From the NCBI GenBank assembly GCA_000985875.1, contig CCRI01000020.1, positions 1 to 64,000 of the forward strand: a stretch of 64,000 nucleotides of DNA. The letters are read 5' to 3'. The translations under genes and the position numbers were made by a program. The first letter of the stretch is position 1. Each line of letters starts with the position of its first letter. The notes below the pieces were generated by a model. It was not told the DNA's origin and made no database searches. It was given only the letters and a program-made list of their open reading frames with translations. The DNA comes from Neorhizobium galegae bv. officinalis (GTDB lineage Bacteria; Pseudomonadota; Alphaproteobacteria; Rhizobiales; Rhizobiaceae). Of the stretch, positions 18,728-27,764 are shown in pieces.

Positions 18728-18973
18728 ATGAACACGCCTTGGAACAAGCCGGTCGTCATATCGATCGGCGAGCCGCCGGCCGAAACCGCGATCGAAACCA
18801 CGCAGGCCGCGGCATGGGCGATGATCGAAGACTGGCCGGTGGAGGATGGCACCGCCCTAGACCGGGCGCTCGAAGTCTGCGCCGCGGTGGATGCCGGAAA
18901 ACGCAAGCCGGAAGAAGCCAGGAAGGCCTTTGTCGAAGCGGCTATGGAAGCGCATATCCTGATCCGCGCCTGA
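18728..18973 (+). CDS. DUF982 domain protein
   Basis: An 81-residue protein matching the small DUF982 family found almost only in Rhizobiales: W-x-x-P-V-x-x-x-I-G near the N-terminus, AAAWAMIEDWPV, and the C-terminal EARKAFVEAAMEAHI. GGAAG stands 11 nt before the ATG. The family often occurs in many copies on rhizobial plasmids; function unknown. Confidence 0.85.
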   Translation: MNTPWNKPVVISIGEPPAETAIETTQAAAWAMIEDWPVEDGTALDRALEVCAAVDAGKRKPEEARKAFVEAAMEAHILIRA

Positions 18974-19210
18974 GCTTTCCGCCGGATCGATCCGCGTCAT
19001 TCCCGATGACCGAAGCAGGCTGCGCGCCCCTCGCCGGGACAAGCGGCAGGCGCTGCGCACGCCGGTTACGCAAAGAAAGGCGTTGACAGGCGCGCGGCCG
19101 GTTGGGGACAACGGGTCTGATTTCGTGCTTTGCCCGGTTCGCGGCAGGCGTTGAAATGAGGATGGCTGATCGATTTGACCGGCAGAATGACAAAAGGGGA
19201 TTTTGAGAGC

Positions 19211-20359
19211 ATGACCGATTTCGATGCGGTGCACGAACGCCGGGGCACCGGCAGCTCGAAGTGGAGCAAGTATCCGGACGACGTGCTGCCCATGTGGGTC
19301 GCCGATATGGACTTCCCCGCGGCACCGGAGATCGTCGACGCCATCCGCAACCGGCTCGAACATCCGATGCTCGGTTATGGCGTCGCCCGCGACGAGCTGC
19401 GCGCCCGGATCGTTGCCGACATGCAGGAAAAATACGGCTGGACGGTCTCGCCGGACGAGATCGTCTTCCTGCCGGGCGTCGTTCCAGGCTTCAACATGGC
19501 GCTGCACGCGATGCTCGAGCCCGGCGACGGCGTGCTGGTTCAGCCTCCGGTCTATCGGCCAATCCTCGAAGCTCCCGCGGACTGGAACCTTGTCCGCCGC
19601 GAAGCACCGCTTTTGCCGACCGCCGAAGGCCATGTGATGGACACCGACGTTCTGGCGGCGGAGCTGGCGAAGTCAAAGGCGCTGCTCTTCTGCAACCCGC
19701 AGAACCCGACAGGCAAGGTATTCACGACGGACGAACTGAAGACGATCGCCGACCTCTGCCGAAAGAACGATACGCTGATCATCTCCGACGAGATTCACTG
19801 CGACCTCCTGTTCGACGGCCGCCGCCACGTGCCCATCGCCACGCTTTCGGAAGATGCGGCGAACCGCACGATCACCCTGATGGCCGCCAGCAAGACCTAC
19901 AATATCGCCGGCCTCAAGACCGCCTTCGCGATCGTCGGCAACAAGACGATCCGCGAGAAATTCAACCAGGCGCGGCTCGGCATGGTCGACAACGCCAATA
20001 TCATCGGACTCGAGGCAACGCTCGCCGCGTTCTCGAAGGCGGGCGACTGGAAAACCCGGATGCTCGCCTATATCGAGGCCAATCGCGACTACCTGTCGGC
20101 CGAAATCGCTCGCCGCTTCCCCAAGATCAAGCTCATCAAGTCAGAGGGCACTTTCCTCGCCTGGCTCGACTGCACGGAACTCGGCCTGAAGCCGGACGCC
20201 CAGAGCTATTTCCTGGGGCACGGCAAAGTCGGTTTCAATGCCGGATCGGAATTCGGCAAAGCCTATGGCAACTTCGTCCGCGTCAATTTCGGATGCCCGC
20301 GCACGCTGCTTGAGGAAGGCCTCAGCCGCATGGAGCGCGCGATCGGTCGGAATACCTGA
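19211..20359 (+). CDS. MalY/PatB family aminotransferase (cystathionine beta-lyase-like)
   Basis: A 382-residue fold-type I PLP enzyme. It begins FDAVHERRGTGSSKWSKYPDDVLPMWVADMDF, the characteristic MalY/PatB opening, has NPQNPTGKVFT, and the Schiff-base lysine in MAASKTYNIAGLKTAF (K228). The ATG at 19211 was chosen over 19175 because the family starts here and AGGGGA is about 10 nt upstream. The family cleaves C-S bonds of cystathionine or cysteine conjugates, releasing pyruvate and ammonia. It stands alone between DUF982 and the convergent rhaI. A role in sulfur-compound degradation is likely, the exact substrate unknown. Confidence 0.88.
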   Translation: MTDFDAVHERRGTGSSKWSKYPDDVLPMWVADMDFPAAPEIVDAIRNRLEHPMLGYGVARDELRARIVADMQEKYGWTVSPDEIVFLPGVVPGFNMALHAMLEPGDGVLVQPPVYRPILEAPADWNLVRREAPLLPTAEGHVMDTDVLAAELAKSKALLFCNPQNPTGKVFTTDELKTIADLCRKNDTLIISDEIHCDLLFDGRRHVPIATLSEDAANRTITLMAASKTYNIAGLKTAFAIVGNKTIREKFNQARLGMVDNANIIGLEATLAAFSKAGDWKTRMLAYIEANRDYLSAEIARRFPKIKLIKSEGTFLAWLDCTELGLKPDAQSYFLGHGKVGFNAGSEFGKAYGNFVRVNFGCPRTLLEEGLSRMERAIGRNT

Positions 20360-20435
20360 TCCGTTCATTCGACCGGATCACGAGAATTGACCGCCGGCGG
20401 GACTCATCTGCCGGCGTCATTGCAGGTCGGAGAGA

Positions 20436-21728
20436 TCAGATGATCCCACCGCCGCCGCTGATCGAAAACGGGCGTTCGAGCGCGACCTTTTTACGGTAGC
20501 CGCTGGTGCGATAGACTGCGACGGGATCGATCGCTCCACCTGCACGGCGACGGGCTTCGGCAAGGATCGGCTCGACATCGGTGCGATAGGCCCGCTTCAG
20601 CGTCTCGGACGCCATCAGCGCATCGTTGTCTTGCTGGAAGCCGTCAAGTGCCACCCGATCGACCAGCAATGCCTGGGCATAGGCGCGGCGGATCTCGTTG
20701 GCGCTGGAAATCAGGCTCTCGATCGGATCGGTGACGTTGTGCGACTGGTCGATCATATGCGCCGGGCGGAAATCCTTGATCCCGCGATGCTCGGCATCGA
20801 CCAGTTCGTTGAAGACCAGGAAGAGGCGGTAGGGCTCGATCGCACCGGCATCGAGGTCGTCATCGCCATATTTGGAATCGTTGAAGTGGAAGCCGCCGAG
20901 CTTTCCGAATTGGATCAGGCGGGCGACGATCATCTCGATATTGGTGTTCGGCGCATGGTGACCGAGATCGACGAGGCAGAAGGCCTTTGGGCCCAGCGTA
21001 TTGGCGATCAGGTAGTTCGTGCCCCAGTCCTGCACCACCGTCGAATAGAAGGCCGGCTCGTACATCTTGTGTTCGGAAAACAGCCGCCAATCGTCCGGCA
21101 GTACCTTGTAGATCTCAGCCATGGAGGCGAGATAACGCTCGAACACCCGCGTGAAATGGCTCTGGCCCGGAAAGTTCGAGCCGTCGCCGATCCACACCGT
21201 GAGCGCCTTCGAACCGATCGCCTTGCCGATCTCGATACATTCAAGATTGTGCTCGATCGCCTGGGCGCGCGTCGCGGCATCCGTATGGCTGAGCGAGCCG
21301 TATTTGTAGGAATGCGCCTGCCCCGGCGCATCGGAAAAGGTATTGGAGTTCATGGCGTCGAAGCCGAGGCCCAGCGCATCGCCCTTGGCGCGCAACTCCT
21401 TGGCATCCGCCTTGTCCCAGGGGATATGCAGCGAAACGGTGGGCGTCGCCCGCGTCAGCTGGTGAATGACGGCGCAATCATCGAGCTTGTCGAAAATGCC
21501 GCGCGGTTCGCCTTGACCCGGAAAACGGGCAAAACGCGTACCACCGGTACCGACGCCCCAGGAGGGTACGGCGACAAAGAATTTTTCGACATCCCGGGTG
21601 ATCGTTTCGATATCGATGCCGCGTCGCGACAGGTTTTCGCCAAGCGCGTCATAATCGGATTTGAGCGCCGCTGAACGCTTGCCGTTTTCGGCGGCGATCA
21701 CATCCGCGGCGATTTTTAACTCGACCAT
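20436..21728 (-). CDS. rhaI: L-rhamnose isomerase RhaI
   Basis: A 430-residue sugar isomerase of the rhizobial/Pseudomonas RhaI type, converting L-rhamnose to L-rhamnulose in the cytoplasm. Metal-site regions of the TIM barrel are visible: SLHIPWDK, VWIGDGSNFPGQ, FSEHKMYEPAFYST, DLGHHAPNTNIE and GGFHFNDSKYGDDD. GGGAGGACC precedes the ATG at 21728. It is downstream of rhaD on the same strand with 181 bp of RIME-like repeat between, matching the rhaDI arrangement known from Rhizobium leguminosarum. Confidence 0.93.
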   Translation of the reverse strand: MVELKIAADVIAAENGKRSAALKSDYDALGENLSRRGIDIETITRDVEKFFVAVPSWGVGTGGTRFARFPGQGEPRGIFDKLDDCAVIHQLTRATPTVSLHIPWDKADAKELRAKGDALGLGFDAMNSNTFSDAPGQAHSYKYGSLSHTDAATRAQAIEHNLECIEIGKAIGSKALTVWIGDGSNFPGQSHFTRVFERYLASMAEIYKVLPDDWRLFSEHKMYEPAFYSTVVQDWGTNYLIANTLGPKAFCLVDLGHHAPNTNIEMIVARLIQFGKLGGFHFNDSKYGDDDLDAGAIEPYRLFLVFNELVDAEHRGIKDFRPAHMIDQSHNVTDPIESLISSANEIRRAYAQALLVDRVALDGFQQDNDALMASETLKRAYRTDVEPILAEARRRAGGAIDPVAVYRTSGYRKKVALERPFSISGGGGII

Positions 21729-21752
21729 TCGGTCCTCCCATCTGATCTTTGT

Positions 21753-21903
21753 CTCTTCTCCCCAGCGGGGAGAAGGTGGCCCGAAGGGTCGGATGAGGGG
21801 GCCTTCGCAGCAGGTCATGCCTTTCGCTTGTCGCTCAAGGCGTCGCTTCGCTCCTCCCCCTCATCTGTCCTGACGGACATCTTCTCCCCGCTGGGGAGAA
21901 GAG
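21753..21903. repeat. RIME-like element between rhaD and rhaI
   Basis: The terminal palindromes are perfect inverted copies of 23 bp (21753-21775 and 21881-21903), each itself a dyad around CCCCAGCGGGG. The same palindrome occurs at 26125-26151 between rhaS and rhaT. This layout of two large palindromes around a short unique centre is that of rhizobial intergenic mosaic elements. Being inside the rhaDI transcript it may act as an RNA stability element or partial terminator. Confidence 0.8.
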
Positions 21904-21909
21904 AGTACC

Positions 21910-24006
21910 TTACCGCGTAAAGCTCTGCGCGTTGCCGGCATCCACGTTGATGATATTGCCCGTCGACTTGGCGGATGCATCCGACGCGAGGAAATAGATC
22001 GCCTCGGCAATATCCTCCGGGAAGACATTGAGCTTGAGCAACGACCGCTTGCGGTAGTGCTCCTCCAGGTCGTCCACCTCGATCTTGGACGAGGCCGCCC
22101 GCTGTTCGCGCCATTCGCCGTTCCAGATCTTCGAGCCGCGCAGCACAGCGTCCGGATTGACCGTATTGACGCGGATGCCGGCCTCGGCGCCTTCCAGCGC
22201 CAGGCAGCGGGCGAGATGGATTTCGGCGGCCTTGGCGGTGCAATAGGCCGATGCGTTCGGCGATGAGGCAAGCCCGTTCTTGGAGGCCACGAAGACGACA
22301 TTGCCGCCCAGATCCTGGCGGCGGAACAGCCGGAACGCCTCGCGCGACACGAGGAAATAACCGGTCGCCAGAATGTCGATATTCTTGCTCCACATGGCAA
22401 GCGTGGTTTCCTCGACCGGCGCAGAAGACGCGATCCCGGCATTCGAGACGAGGATATCGACGCCGCCGAATTCGACGCAGGCCTCGGCAAACGCGGTGAT
22501 CACCGCATGCTCGGTCGTCACGTCGAGCAGAACCCCGCGCACCGCATCCTTGCCGAAGGATTTTTCAAAATCGGCTTTGGTCGTGTCGAGCGCCCCGCCA
22601 TCGATATCGGCAAGCACCACGCAGGCACCCTCGCCCATCAGCCGGGCTGCCGTCGCCCGCCCGATGCCGCCGGCGCCGCCGGTGACGAACGCCACCTGCC
22701 CGGCAAGGCTCTTCGGCTTCGGCATGCGCTGCAGCTTGGCCTCTTCGAGCAGCCAGTATTCGATGTCGAAGGCCTCCTGCTCCGGCAGGCCCTGATATTC
22801 TGAAACCGTGGACGCCCCGCGCATCACGTTGATGGCGTTGACGTAGAACTCCCCGGCAATGCGGGCAGTCGCCTTGTCACGCGCAAACGACAGCAGGCCG
22901 ACGCCGGGAATCAGAAAGATGACCGGGTTCGGGTCGCGCATCGCAGGCGAATTGCCGTGTTTGCAGGTCTCGTAATAACGCGTGTAATCGGCACGATAAT
23001 CTTCGAGCGCCTTGTCGAGCGCAGCAATGACCGCATCGACATCCGGCTTGGCTGGATCGAAATCGACGATCAACGGACGGATCTTTGTGCGCAGAAAATG
23101 GTCCGGGCAGGATGTGCCGAGCGCGCCGAGCGGCTTCAGGTCCCTGGAATTGACGAATTCCAGCACGGCGTCCTGGTCGTCGAAATGGCCGAGCTTGCGC
23201 TCCGCCTTGCCGATCCGGCCGCGGATCTCCGGCATCAGTTTTGCGACGATCGCCCGGCGTTCCGGTGCGGGCAGGCTCTTCGTTGCCGCACCGCCGAAGA
23301 TGGTCTTGCCTTCGGTCTCCTTGGCAAACCATTCGATCGCCTTGTTGATGATGTCGAGCGTCAGCTCGTAGCAGGCTTTGGCGTCGTCTGCCCAGGTGAA
23401 CAGGCCGTGGCTTTCCAGCACGACGCCCTTGGCATTCGGGTTAGCCTTGACGAACGCTTCGAGATCGAGCCCGAGCTGGAAACCGGGCCGCCGCCAGGGC
23501 AGCCAGCCGATCTCGGCACCGAAGATCTGCTGCGTCAGCTCCTTCGAGTTCTTCGAGGCCGCGATCGCGATGATCGCGTCCGGGTGCATGTGGTCCACAT
23601 GCGTGAACGGCACGAAACCGTGCAGCGGCGTATCGATGGAGGCAGCGCGCGGATTGAGATTAAAGGTGCAATGCGGCAGGAAACCCACCATGCGGTCTTC
23701 GTCCTCGACGCCTTTGTAGAGCCCCTTCAGCGCTTCCAGCTTGTCCATGTAGAGGGTGGCGAAACCATCGAGCTTGATCGTGCCGACATCGCCGCCCGAC
23801 CCCTTCACCCACATGACCTTCACTTTTTCGCCGGTCAGCGGATCGGTTTCCATCACCTTGGCCGAGGTATTGCCGCCGCCGTAGTTGGTGATGCGCTTGT
23901 CGGCACCGAGAAGATTGGAGCGATAGAGCAGCTTGCCGGGCTCATCCAGCTTGGCGGCTTGGGCATCATTCCAACGGTTTTCGAGAAGGCGGGTTTGGCC
24001 CGACAT
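21910..24006 (-). CDS. rhaD: Bifunctional rhamnulose-1-phosphate aldolase / lactaldehyde dehydrogenase RhaD
   Basis: A 698-residue two-domain enzyme. The N-terminal part is a class II aldolase domain with NYGGGNTSAKV and the zinc-site HVDHMHPDA; the C-terminal part from about residue 430 is a short-chain dehydrogenase with TGGAGGIGR, SNAGIASSAP and the YxxxK pair in YCTAKAAEIH. It splits L-rhamnulose-1-phosphate to dihydroxyacetone phosphate and L-lactaldehyde and probably oxidises the aldehyde. GGGAGGAC precedes the ATG at 24006; longer in-frame starts lack support. Divergent from rhaR. Confidence 0.93.
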   Translation of the reverse strand: MSGQTRLLENRWNDAQAAKLDEPGKLLYRSNLLGADKRITNYGGGNTSAKVMETDPLTGEKVKVMWVKGSGGDVGTIKLDGFATLYMDKLEALKGLYKGVEDEDRMVGFLPHCTFNLNPRAASIDTPLHGFVPFTHVDHMHPDAIIAIAASKNSKELTQQIFGAEIGWLPWRRPGFQLGLDLEAFVKANPNAKGVVLESHGLFTWADDAKACYELTLDIINKAIEWFAKETEGKTIFGGAATKSLPAPERRAIVAKLMPEIRGRIGKAERKLGHFDDQDAVLEFVNSRDLKPLGALGTSCPDHFLRTKIRPLIVDFDPAKPDVDAVIAALDKALEDYRADYTRYYETCKHGNSPAMRDPNPVIFLIPGVGLLSFARDKATARIAGEFYVNAINVMRGASTVSEYQGLPEQEAFDIEYWLLEEAKLQRMPKPKSLAGQVAFVTGGAGGIGRATAARLMGEGACVVLADIDGGALDTTKADFEKSFGKDAVRGVLLDVTTEHAVITAFAEACVEFGGVDILVSNAGIASSAPVEETTLAMWSKNIDILATGYFLVSREAFRLFRRQDLGGNVVFVASKNGLASSPNASAYCTAKAAEIHLARCLALEGAEAGIRVNTVNPDAVLRGSKIWNGEWREQRAASSKIEVDDLEEHYRKRSLLKLNVFPEDIAEAIYFLASDASAKSTGNIINVDAGNAQSFTR

Positions 24007-24092
24007 CGCTTGTCCTCCCAACGTGTTTCGGCTCACGGCGACGAGGCGGCCGCCATCTCCCTGTTGTGGGTATCGCGCATTGCTGCGCCTCC

Positions 24093-24165
24093 TGTCAATC
24101 ACAAACGATCATAAACTTTCATTGTGCAGCGCAATAAAAGCGAATTTGATCGTTTCTGATTGACA
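24093..24165. promoter_or_regulatory. Mirrored 19-bp operators with -35 boxes, rhaD/rhaR divergent promoters
   Basis: Two arms, TGATCGTTTSTGATTGACA, face outwards at 24093-24111 (minus strand) and 24147-24165 (plus strand), identical except for one base, with 35 bp between. Each arm ends in TTGACA, which is the -35 hexamer of the promoter leaving in that direction (weak -10 candidates lie 16-17 bp further). A repressor bound to the arms would cover both -35 boxes. The DeoR-type RhaR encoded at 24207 is the natural candidate. Confidence 0.75.
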
Positions 24166-24206
24166 TCATAAATTTTCCAGCAATAGTTGTCGCCGAGGAG
24201 GAACCC

Positions 24207-25025
24207 ATGCACGAACGTGAACGCCATCGCATCATCTTGAGCGCGATCCAGGAAAAGCCCGTCATCACGGTGCAGGATATCGCGGAGTTGACCGAGGCAT
24301 CGGAAGCGACGATCCGGCGCGACATCGCTTCGCTGCATGTTCAGGGCAAGCTCCGGCGTGTCCGGGGCGGGGCGGAAGCCATGCATCCGCCGCAGATCGG
24401 CCAGCTTGCCGCCCGCTCGTTCCGGGTGTCGGAATCGGTCAATATCGACAAGAAGCGCGCAATCGCCCGCCGCGCCGTCGAACTTTGCGATGAAGGCGAC
24501 AGCGTCATCATCAACGGCGGCACGACCACGTTCCAGATGGTGCATTTCATGTCGGCGCGGCGCCTGCAGGTGATGACCAACTCGTTTGCGATCGCCGAAC
24601 ATCTGGTCAAGCATTCCAAGAACACGGTGACGATACCGGGCGGCGCGATCTATCGCGAGCAGAGCCTGATCCTGTCGCCCTTCGACAATGACGCGATCCG
24701 CAATTTCTATGCGCGGCGCATGTTCATCGGCGCGCAGGGGGTCGGCCCGCTCGGTGTGATGGAGGCCGACGCGCTGGTGATCCAGAGCGAGCAGAAGCTG
24801 ATGCACCAGGCCGAGGAACTGATCGTCATGGTGGATTCGTCGAAGTTTTCGCGCCGATCGAGCCTCATTCTCTGCCCGCTCGACCGGGTGACGACCGTCA
24901 TCACCGATGACGGCGTGACCGACGACGCCGCACGGATGATCGAGGACGCCGGCGTCAAACTGATTATCGCCGGTGCCGCCGCAGCTGCGGACATCGCCAA
25001 GGAGGATTCTTCGTCGGCCGCATGA
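24207..25025 (+). CDS. rhaR: DeoR-family rhamnose regulator RhaR
   Basis: A 272-residue DeoR repressor. The N-terminal helix-turn-helix (residues 1-55) reads HERERHRIILSAI, VQDIAELTEASEATIRRDI; the C-terminal sugar-phosphate sensor domain has INGGTTTFQMV, TNSFAIAEHLVK, IPGGAIYREQ and the late VMVDSSKFSRRS motif. GAGGAGG lies before the ATG. First gene of the rhaRSTPQUK operon; in R. leguminosarum the orthologue represses rhamnose genes. Probable operators are described at 24093-24165. Confidence 0.93.
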   Translation: MHERERHRIILSAIQEKPVITVQDIAELTEASEATIRRDIASLHVQGKLRRVRGGAEAMHPPQIGQLAARSFRVSESVNIDKKRAIARRAVELCDEGDSVIINGGTTTFQMVHFMSARRLQVMTNSFAIAEHLVKHSKNTVTIPGGAIYREQSLILSPFDNDAIRNFYARRMFIGAQGVGPLGVMEADALVIQSEQKLMHQAEELIVMVDSSKFSRRSSLILCPLDRVTTVITDDGVTDDAARMIEDAGVKLIIAGAAAAADIAKEDSSSAA

Positions 25026-25074
25026 GGAGCGACCGGCGGTAGAAAGTTTGAACTATCAACTGGGAGGACCAACC

Positions 25075-26070
25075 ATGAAACTTGCAAAGAAACTCGCCCT
25101 TGGCGTGGCACTTGCCTTCGCCGCAATGACGACGGCGGCAAGTGCCGCCGACATGAAGATCGCGCTCGTCGTGAAATCACTCGGCAACGGCTTCTTCGAG
25201 GCGGCCAACAAGGGCGCGCAGGAAGCTGCCAAGGAACTCGGCGGCGTCCAGGTCATCTATACCGGCCCGACCTCCACGACGGCCGAAGGCCAGATCGAAG
25301 TGATCAACTCGCTGATCGCTCAAGGCGTGGATGCGATTGCCATCTCCGCCAACGATCCGGATGCCGTTATTCCGGCGCTCAAGAAGGCCGCCCAGCGCGG
25401 CATCAAGGTCATTTCCTGGGATTCGGCGGTGGCCAAGGAAGGCCGCATCATGCACTTGAACCCGTCTTCCAACGACCTGATCGGTAAGATGTGCCTGACG
25501 CTCGCCAAGAACCACCTGGAAGGTGGCAAGGGCGGTTTCGCCATCCTTTCGGCCACCACCACTTCGACGAACCAGAACACCTGGATCGCCGAAATGAAGA
25601 AGCAGCTCAAGGATTTCCCCGGCCTGAACCTCGTCACGACAGTCTATGGTGACGACCTCGCCGACAAGTCCTACCGCGAAGCGCAGGGCCTCCTGAAATC
25701 GCAGCCGGACGTCAAGGTCATCGTCGCCCCGACCACTGTCGGTGTGCTCGCCGCCTCGCAGGCCGTCAAGGATGCGGGCATGATCGGCAAGGTCTACGTG
25801 ACCGGCCTTGGTCTGCCGTCCGAAATGGCCGGTGCCATCAAGTCCGGCGCGACCAAGGAATTCGCCATCTGGAACCCGATCGACCTCGGTTATTCGGCCA
25901 CCCAGATCGCCTACCATCTCGTCAAGGGCGATACCGACGCCAAGCCCGGTTCGGCCATCAAGGCCGGTCGCATGGGCTCGATCAAGGTGGGCGACAATGG
26001 CGAAGCCGCCATGGCCGACCCGTTCGTCTATAATGCCAAGAACATCGATGAGTTCTCCAAGATCTTCTGA
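25075..26070 (+). CDS. rhaS: Rhamnose ABC transporter solute-binding protein RhaS
   Basis: A 331-residue periplasmic sugar-binding protein of the ribose/rhamnose type (family 2). A Sec signal peptide is evident (MKLAKKLALGVALAFAAMTTAASA), followed by KIALVVKSLGNGFFEAANKGAQ and the sugar-site pieces ISANDPDAVIPALKKA and SWDSAV. GGGAGG precedes the ATG at 25075. It follows rhaR by 49 bp; downstream, a 139-bp gap with a strong palindrome separates it from rhaT, suitable for higher expression of the binding protein than of the membrane complex. Confidence 0.93.
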   Translation: MKLAKKLALGVALAFAAMTTAASAADMKIALVVKSLGNGFFEAANKGAQEAAKELGGVQVIYTGPTSTTAEGQIEVINSLIAQGVDAIAISANDPDAVIPALKKAAQRGIKVISWDSAVAKEGRIMHLNPSSNDLIGKMCLTLAKNHLEGGKGGFAILSATTTSTNQNTWIAEMKKQLKDFPGLNLVTTVYGDDLADKSYREAQGLLKSQPDVKVIVAPTTVGVLAASQAVKDAGMIGKVYVTGLGLPSEMAGAIKSGATKEFAIWNPIDLGYSATQIAYHLVKGDTDAKPGSAIKAGRMGSIKVGDNGEAAMADPFVYNAKNIDEFSKIF

Positions 26071-26124
26071 TCTGGAGAACTCCACTTGCCGGCAGGCGCG
26101 AGCGCCCCCTCAACCGCCTGCCGG

Positions 26125-26151
26125 CATCTTCTCCCCGCTGGGGAGAAGATG
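26125..26151. repeat. 27-bp palindrome between rhaS and rhaT
   Basis: A near-perfect hairpin, CATCTTCTCCCC-GCT-GGGGAGAAGATG in dyad form, without a T-tract. The core is the same as the ends of the element at 21753-21903. Such a structure can protect the 3' end of the rhaRS transcript or slow polymerase. Confidence 0.8.
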
Positions 26152-26209
26152 TTTGCCGCGCCATAGCTAAACGGCCGCGTATATCTCATGATCTGTCGGA
26201 AATGTGCTG

Positions 26210-27754
26210 ATGAACGGCGTAACGAAAATTCAAGACCGATCGCCCCAACCGGCACCGACGACGGAAGCAATGCCGATCCTGGAAATGCGCGGCATCAGCC
26301 AGATCTTTCCGGGCGTCAAAGCCCTGGATGGGGTCAGCATCAAGCTTTATCCCGGCCAGGTGACGGCACTGATCGGCGAAAACGGCGCCGGCAAGTCGAC
26401 ACTCGTCAAGATCCTGACCGGCATCTACCGCCCGAACGAGGGCGAGATCCTGATCGACGGCGTACCCACCACGTTCACGAGCGCGCAGGCAGCGATCGAT
26501 GCGGGCGTCACCGCCATCCATCAGGAAACCGTGCTTTTCGACGAGTTGAGCGTCGCGGAAAACATCTTTCTCGGCCATGCGCCGCGCACCCGGTTCGGCA
26601 CGATCGACTGGCGCAGGATCAATTCCGGCGCCAAGGCCCTCATGCTGCAGCTCGAAAGCGAGATCGATCCGACGATCCGCCTGCGCGACCTCTCGATCGC
26701 CCAGCGCCATCTCGTGGCAATCGCCCGGGCGCTGTCGGTCGAGGCGCGCATCGTCATCATGGACGAGCCGACGGCCGCCCTTTCCCGCAAGGAGATCGAC
26801 GACCTCTTCCGCATCGTCGAAGGCCTGAAGCGGCAGGGCAAGGCGATCCTCTTCATCAGCCACAAGTTCGACGAGGTCTACGAGATCGCCGAGAATTTCG
26901 TGGTTTTTCGCGATGGCCGCGCCGTCGGCCAGGGCCGGTTGAAGCAGACGCCGCAGGACGAGATCGTCCGGCTGATGGTCGGCCGCGACGTCAAGGACGT
27001 TTTCCCCAAGGTCGAAGTCAGGATCGGCGCGCCGGTCTTCCGCGTCGAGAACTACTGCCACCCGACCGAATTCCGCGACATTTCCTTCGAGCTTCGCCGC
27101 GGTGAAATCCTCGGGCTTTATGGCCTGATCGGCGCCGGCCGCTCGGAACTCTGCCAGTCGCTGTTCGGCGTGACCCGGCCCTCCTCCGGCCGGCTGGTGC
27201 TGGAAGGCAAATCGCTCGACATCCGCTCCTCGGGCGATGCGATCCGCGCCGGCATCGTTTACGTGCCGGAGGAACGCGGCCGCCACGGTCTGGCGCTGCC
27301 CATGCCGATCTTCCAGAACATGTCGCTGCCATCGCTCGGCAAGACATCACGCTCTGGATTCCTCAAGGCTGCCAACGAACTGGCCCTTGCGCGAAAATAT
27401 GCCGAGCGGCTGGACCTGCGCGCCGCTGCCCTTTCGGTCCCGGTCGGCACGCTCTCCGGCGGCAACCAGCAGAAGGTCGTCATCGGTAAGTGGCTGGCGA
27501 CGCAGCCGAAGGTGATCGTTCTCGACGAGCCGACCAAGGGCATCGATATCGGCTCCAAGGCCGCCGTTCACGCCTTCATCGGCGAACTCGCCGCCGAAGG
27601 CCTGTCGATCATCATGGTCTCGTCGGAGCTTCCCGAAATCCTCGGCATGTCCGACCGGGTGATGGTGATGCGCGAGGGCCTGGCCGCCGGCATATTCGAG
27701 CGCGAGGCTCTAAGCGCCGAAGCGCTGGTGCGCGCCGCGACCGGCAATCAGTGA
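26210..27754 (+). CDS. rhaT: Rhamnose ABC transporter ATPase RhaT
   Basis: A 514-residue sugar ABC ATPase with two fused modules, as in RbsA. The first has Walker A GENGAGKS, LSIAQRHLVAIAR in the signature region and Walker B IVIMDEPTAALS; the second has the degenerate A-loop GLIGAGRS, signature LSGGNQQKV and VIVLDEPTKGID. The start at 26210 is favoured over the ATG at 26204 because GGAA is better spaced. It drives import of L-rhamnose through RhaP/RhaQ at the inner membrane. The name follows the R. leguminosarum scheme and is unrelated to the E. coli RhaT symporter. Confidence 0.92.
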   Translation: MNGVTKIQDRSPQPAPTTEAMPILEMRGISQIFPGVKALDGVSIKLYPGQVTALIGENGAGKSTLVKILTGIYRPNEGEILIDGVPTTFTSAQAAIDAGVTAIHQETVLFDELSVAENIFLGHAPRTRFGTIDWRRINSGAKALMLQLESEIDPTIRLRDLSIAQRHLVAIARALSVEARIVIMDEPTAALSRKEIDDLFRIVEGLKRQGKAILFISHKFDEVYEIAENFVVFRDGRAVGQGRLKQTPQDEIVRLMVGRDVKDVFPKVEVRIGAPVFRVENYCHPTEFRDISFELRRGEILGLYGLIGAGRSELCQSLFGVTRPSSGRLVLEGKSLDIRSSGDAIRAGIVYVPEERGRHGLALPMPIFQNMSLPSLGKTSRSGFLKAANELALARKYAERLDLRAAALSVPVGTLSGGNQQKVVIGKWLATQPKVIVLDEPTKGIDIGSKAAVHAFIGELAAEGLSIIMVSSELPEILGMSDRVMVMREGLAAGIFEREALSAEALVRAATGNQ

Positions 27755-27764
27755 GGAGAAAACG

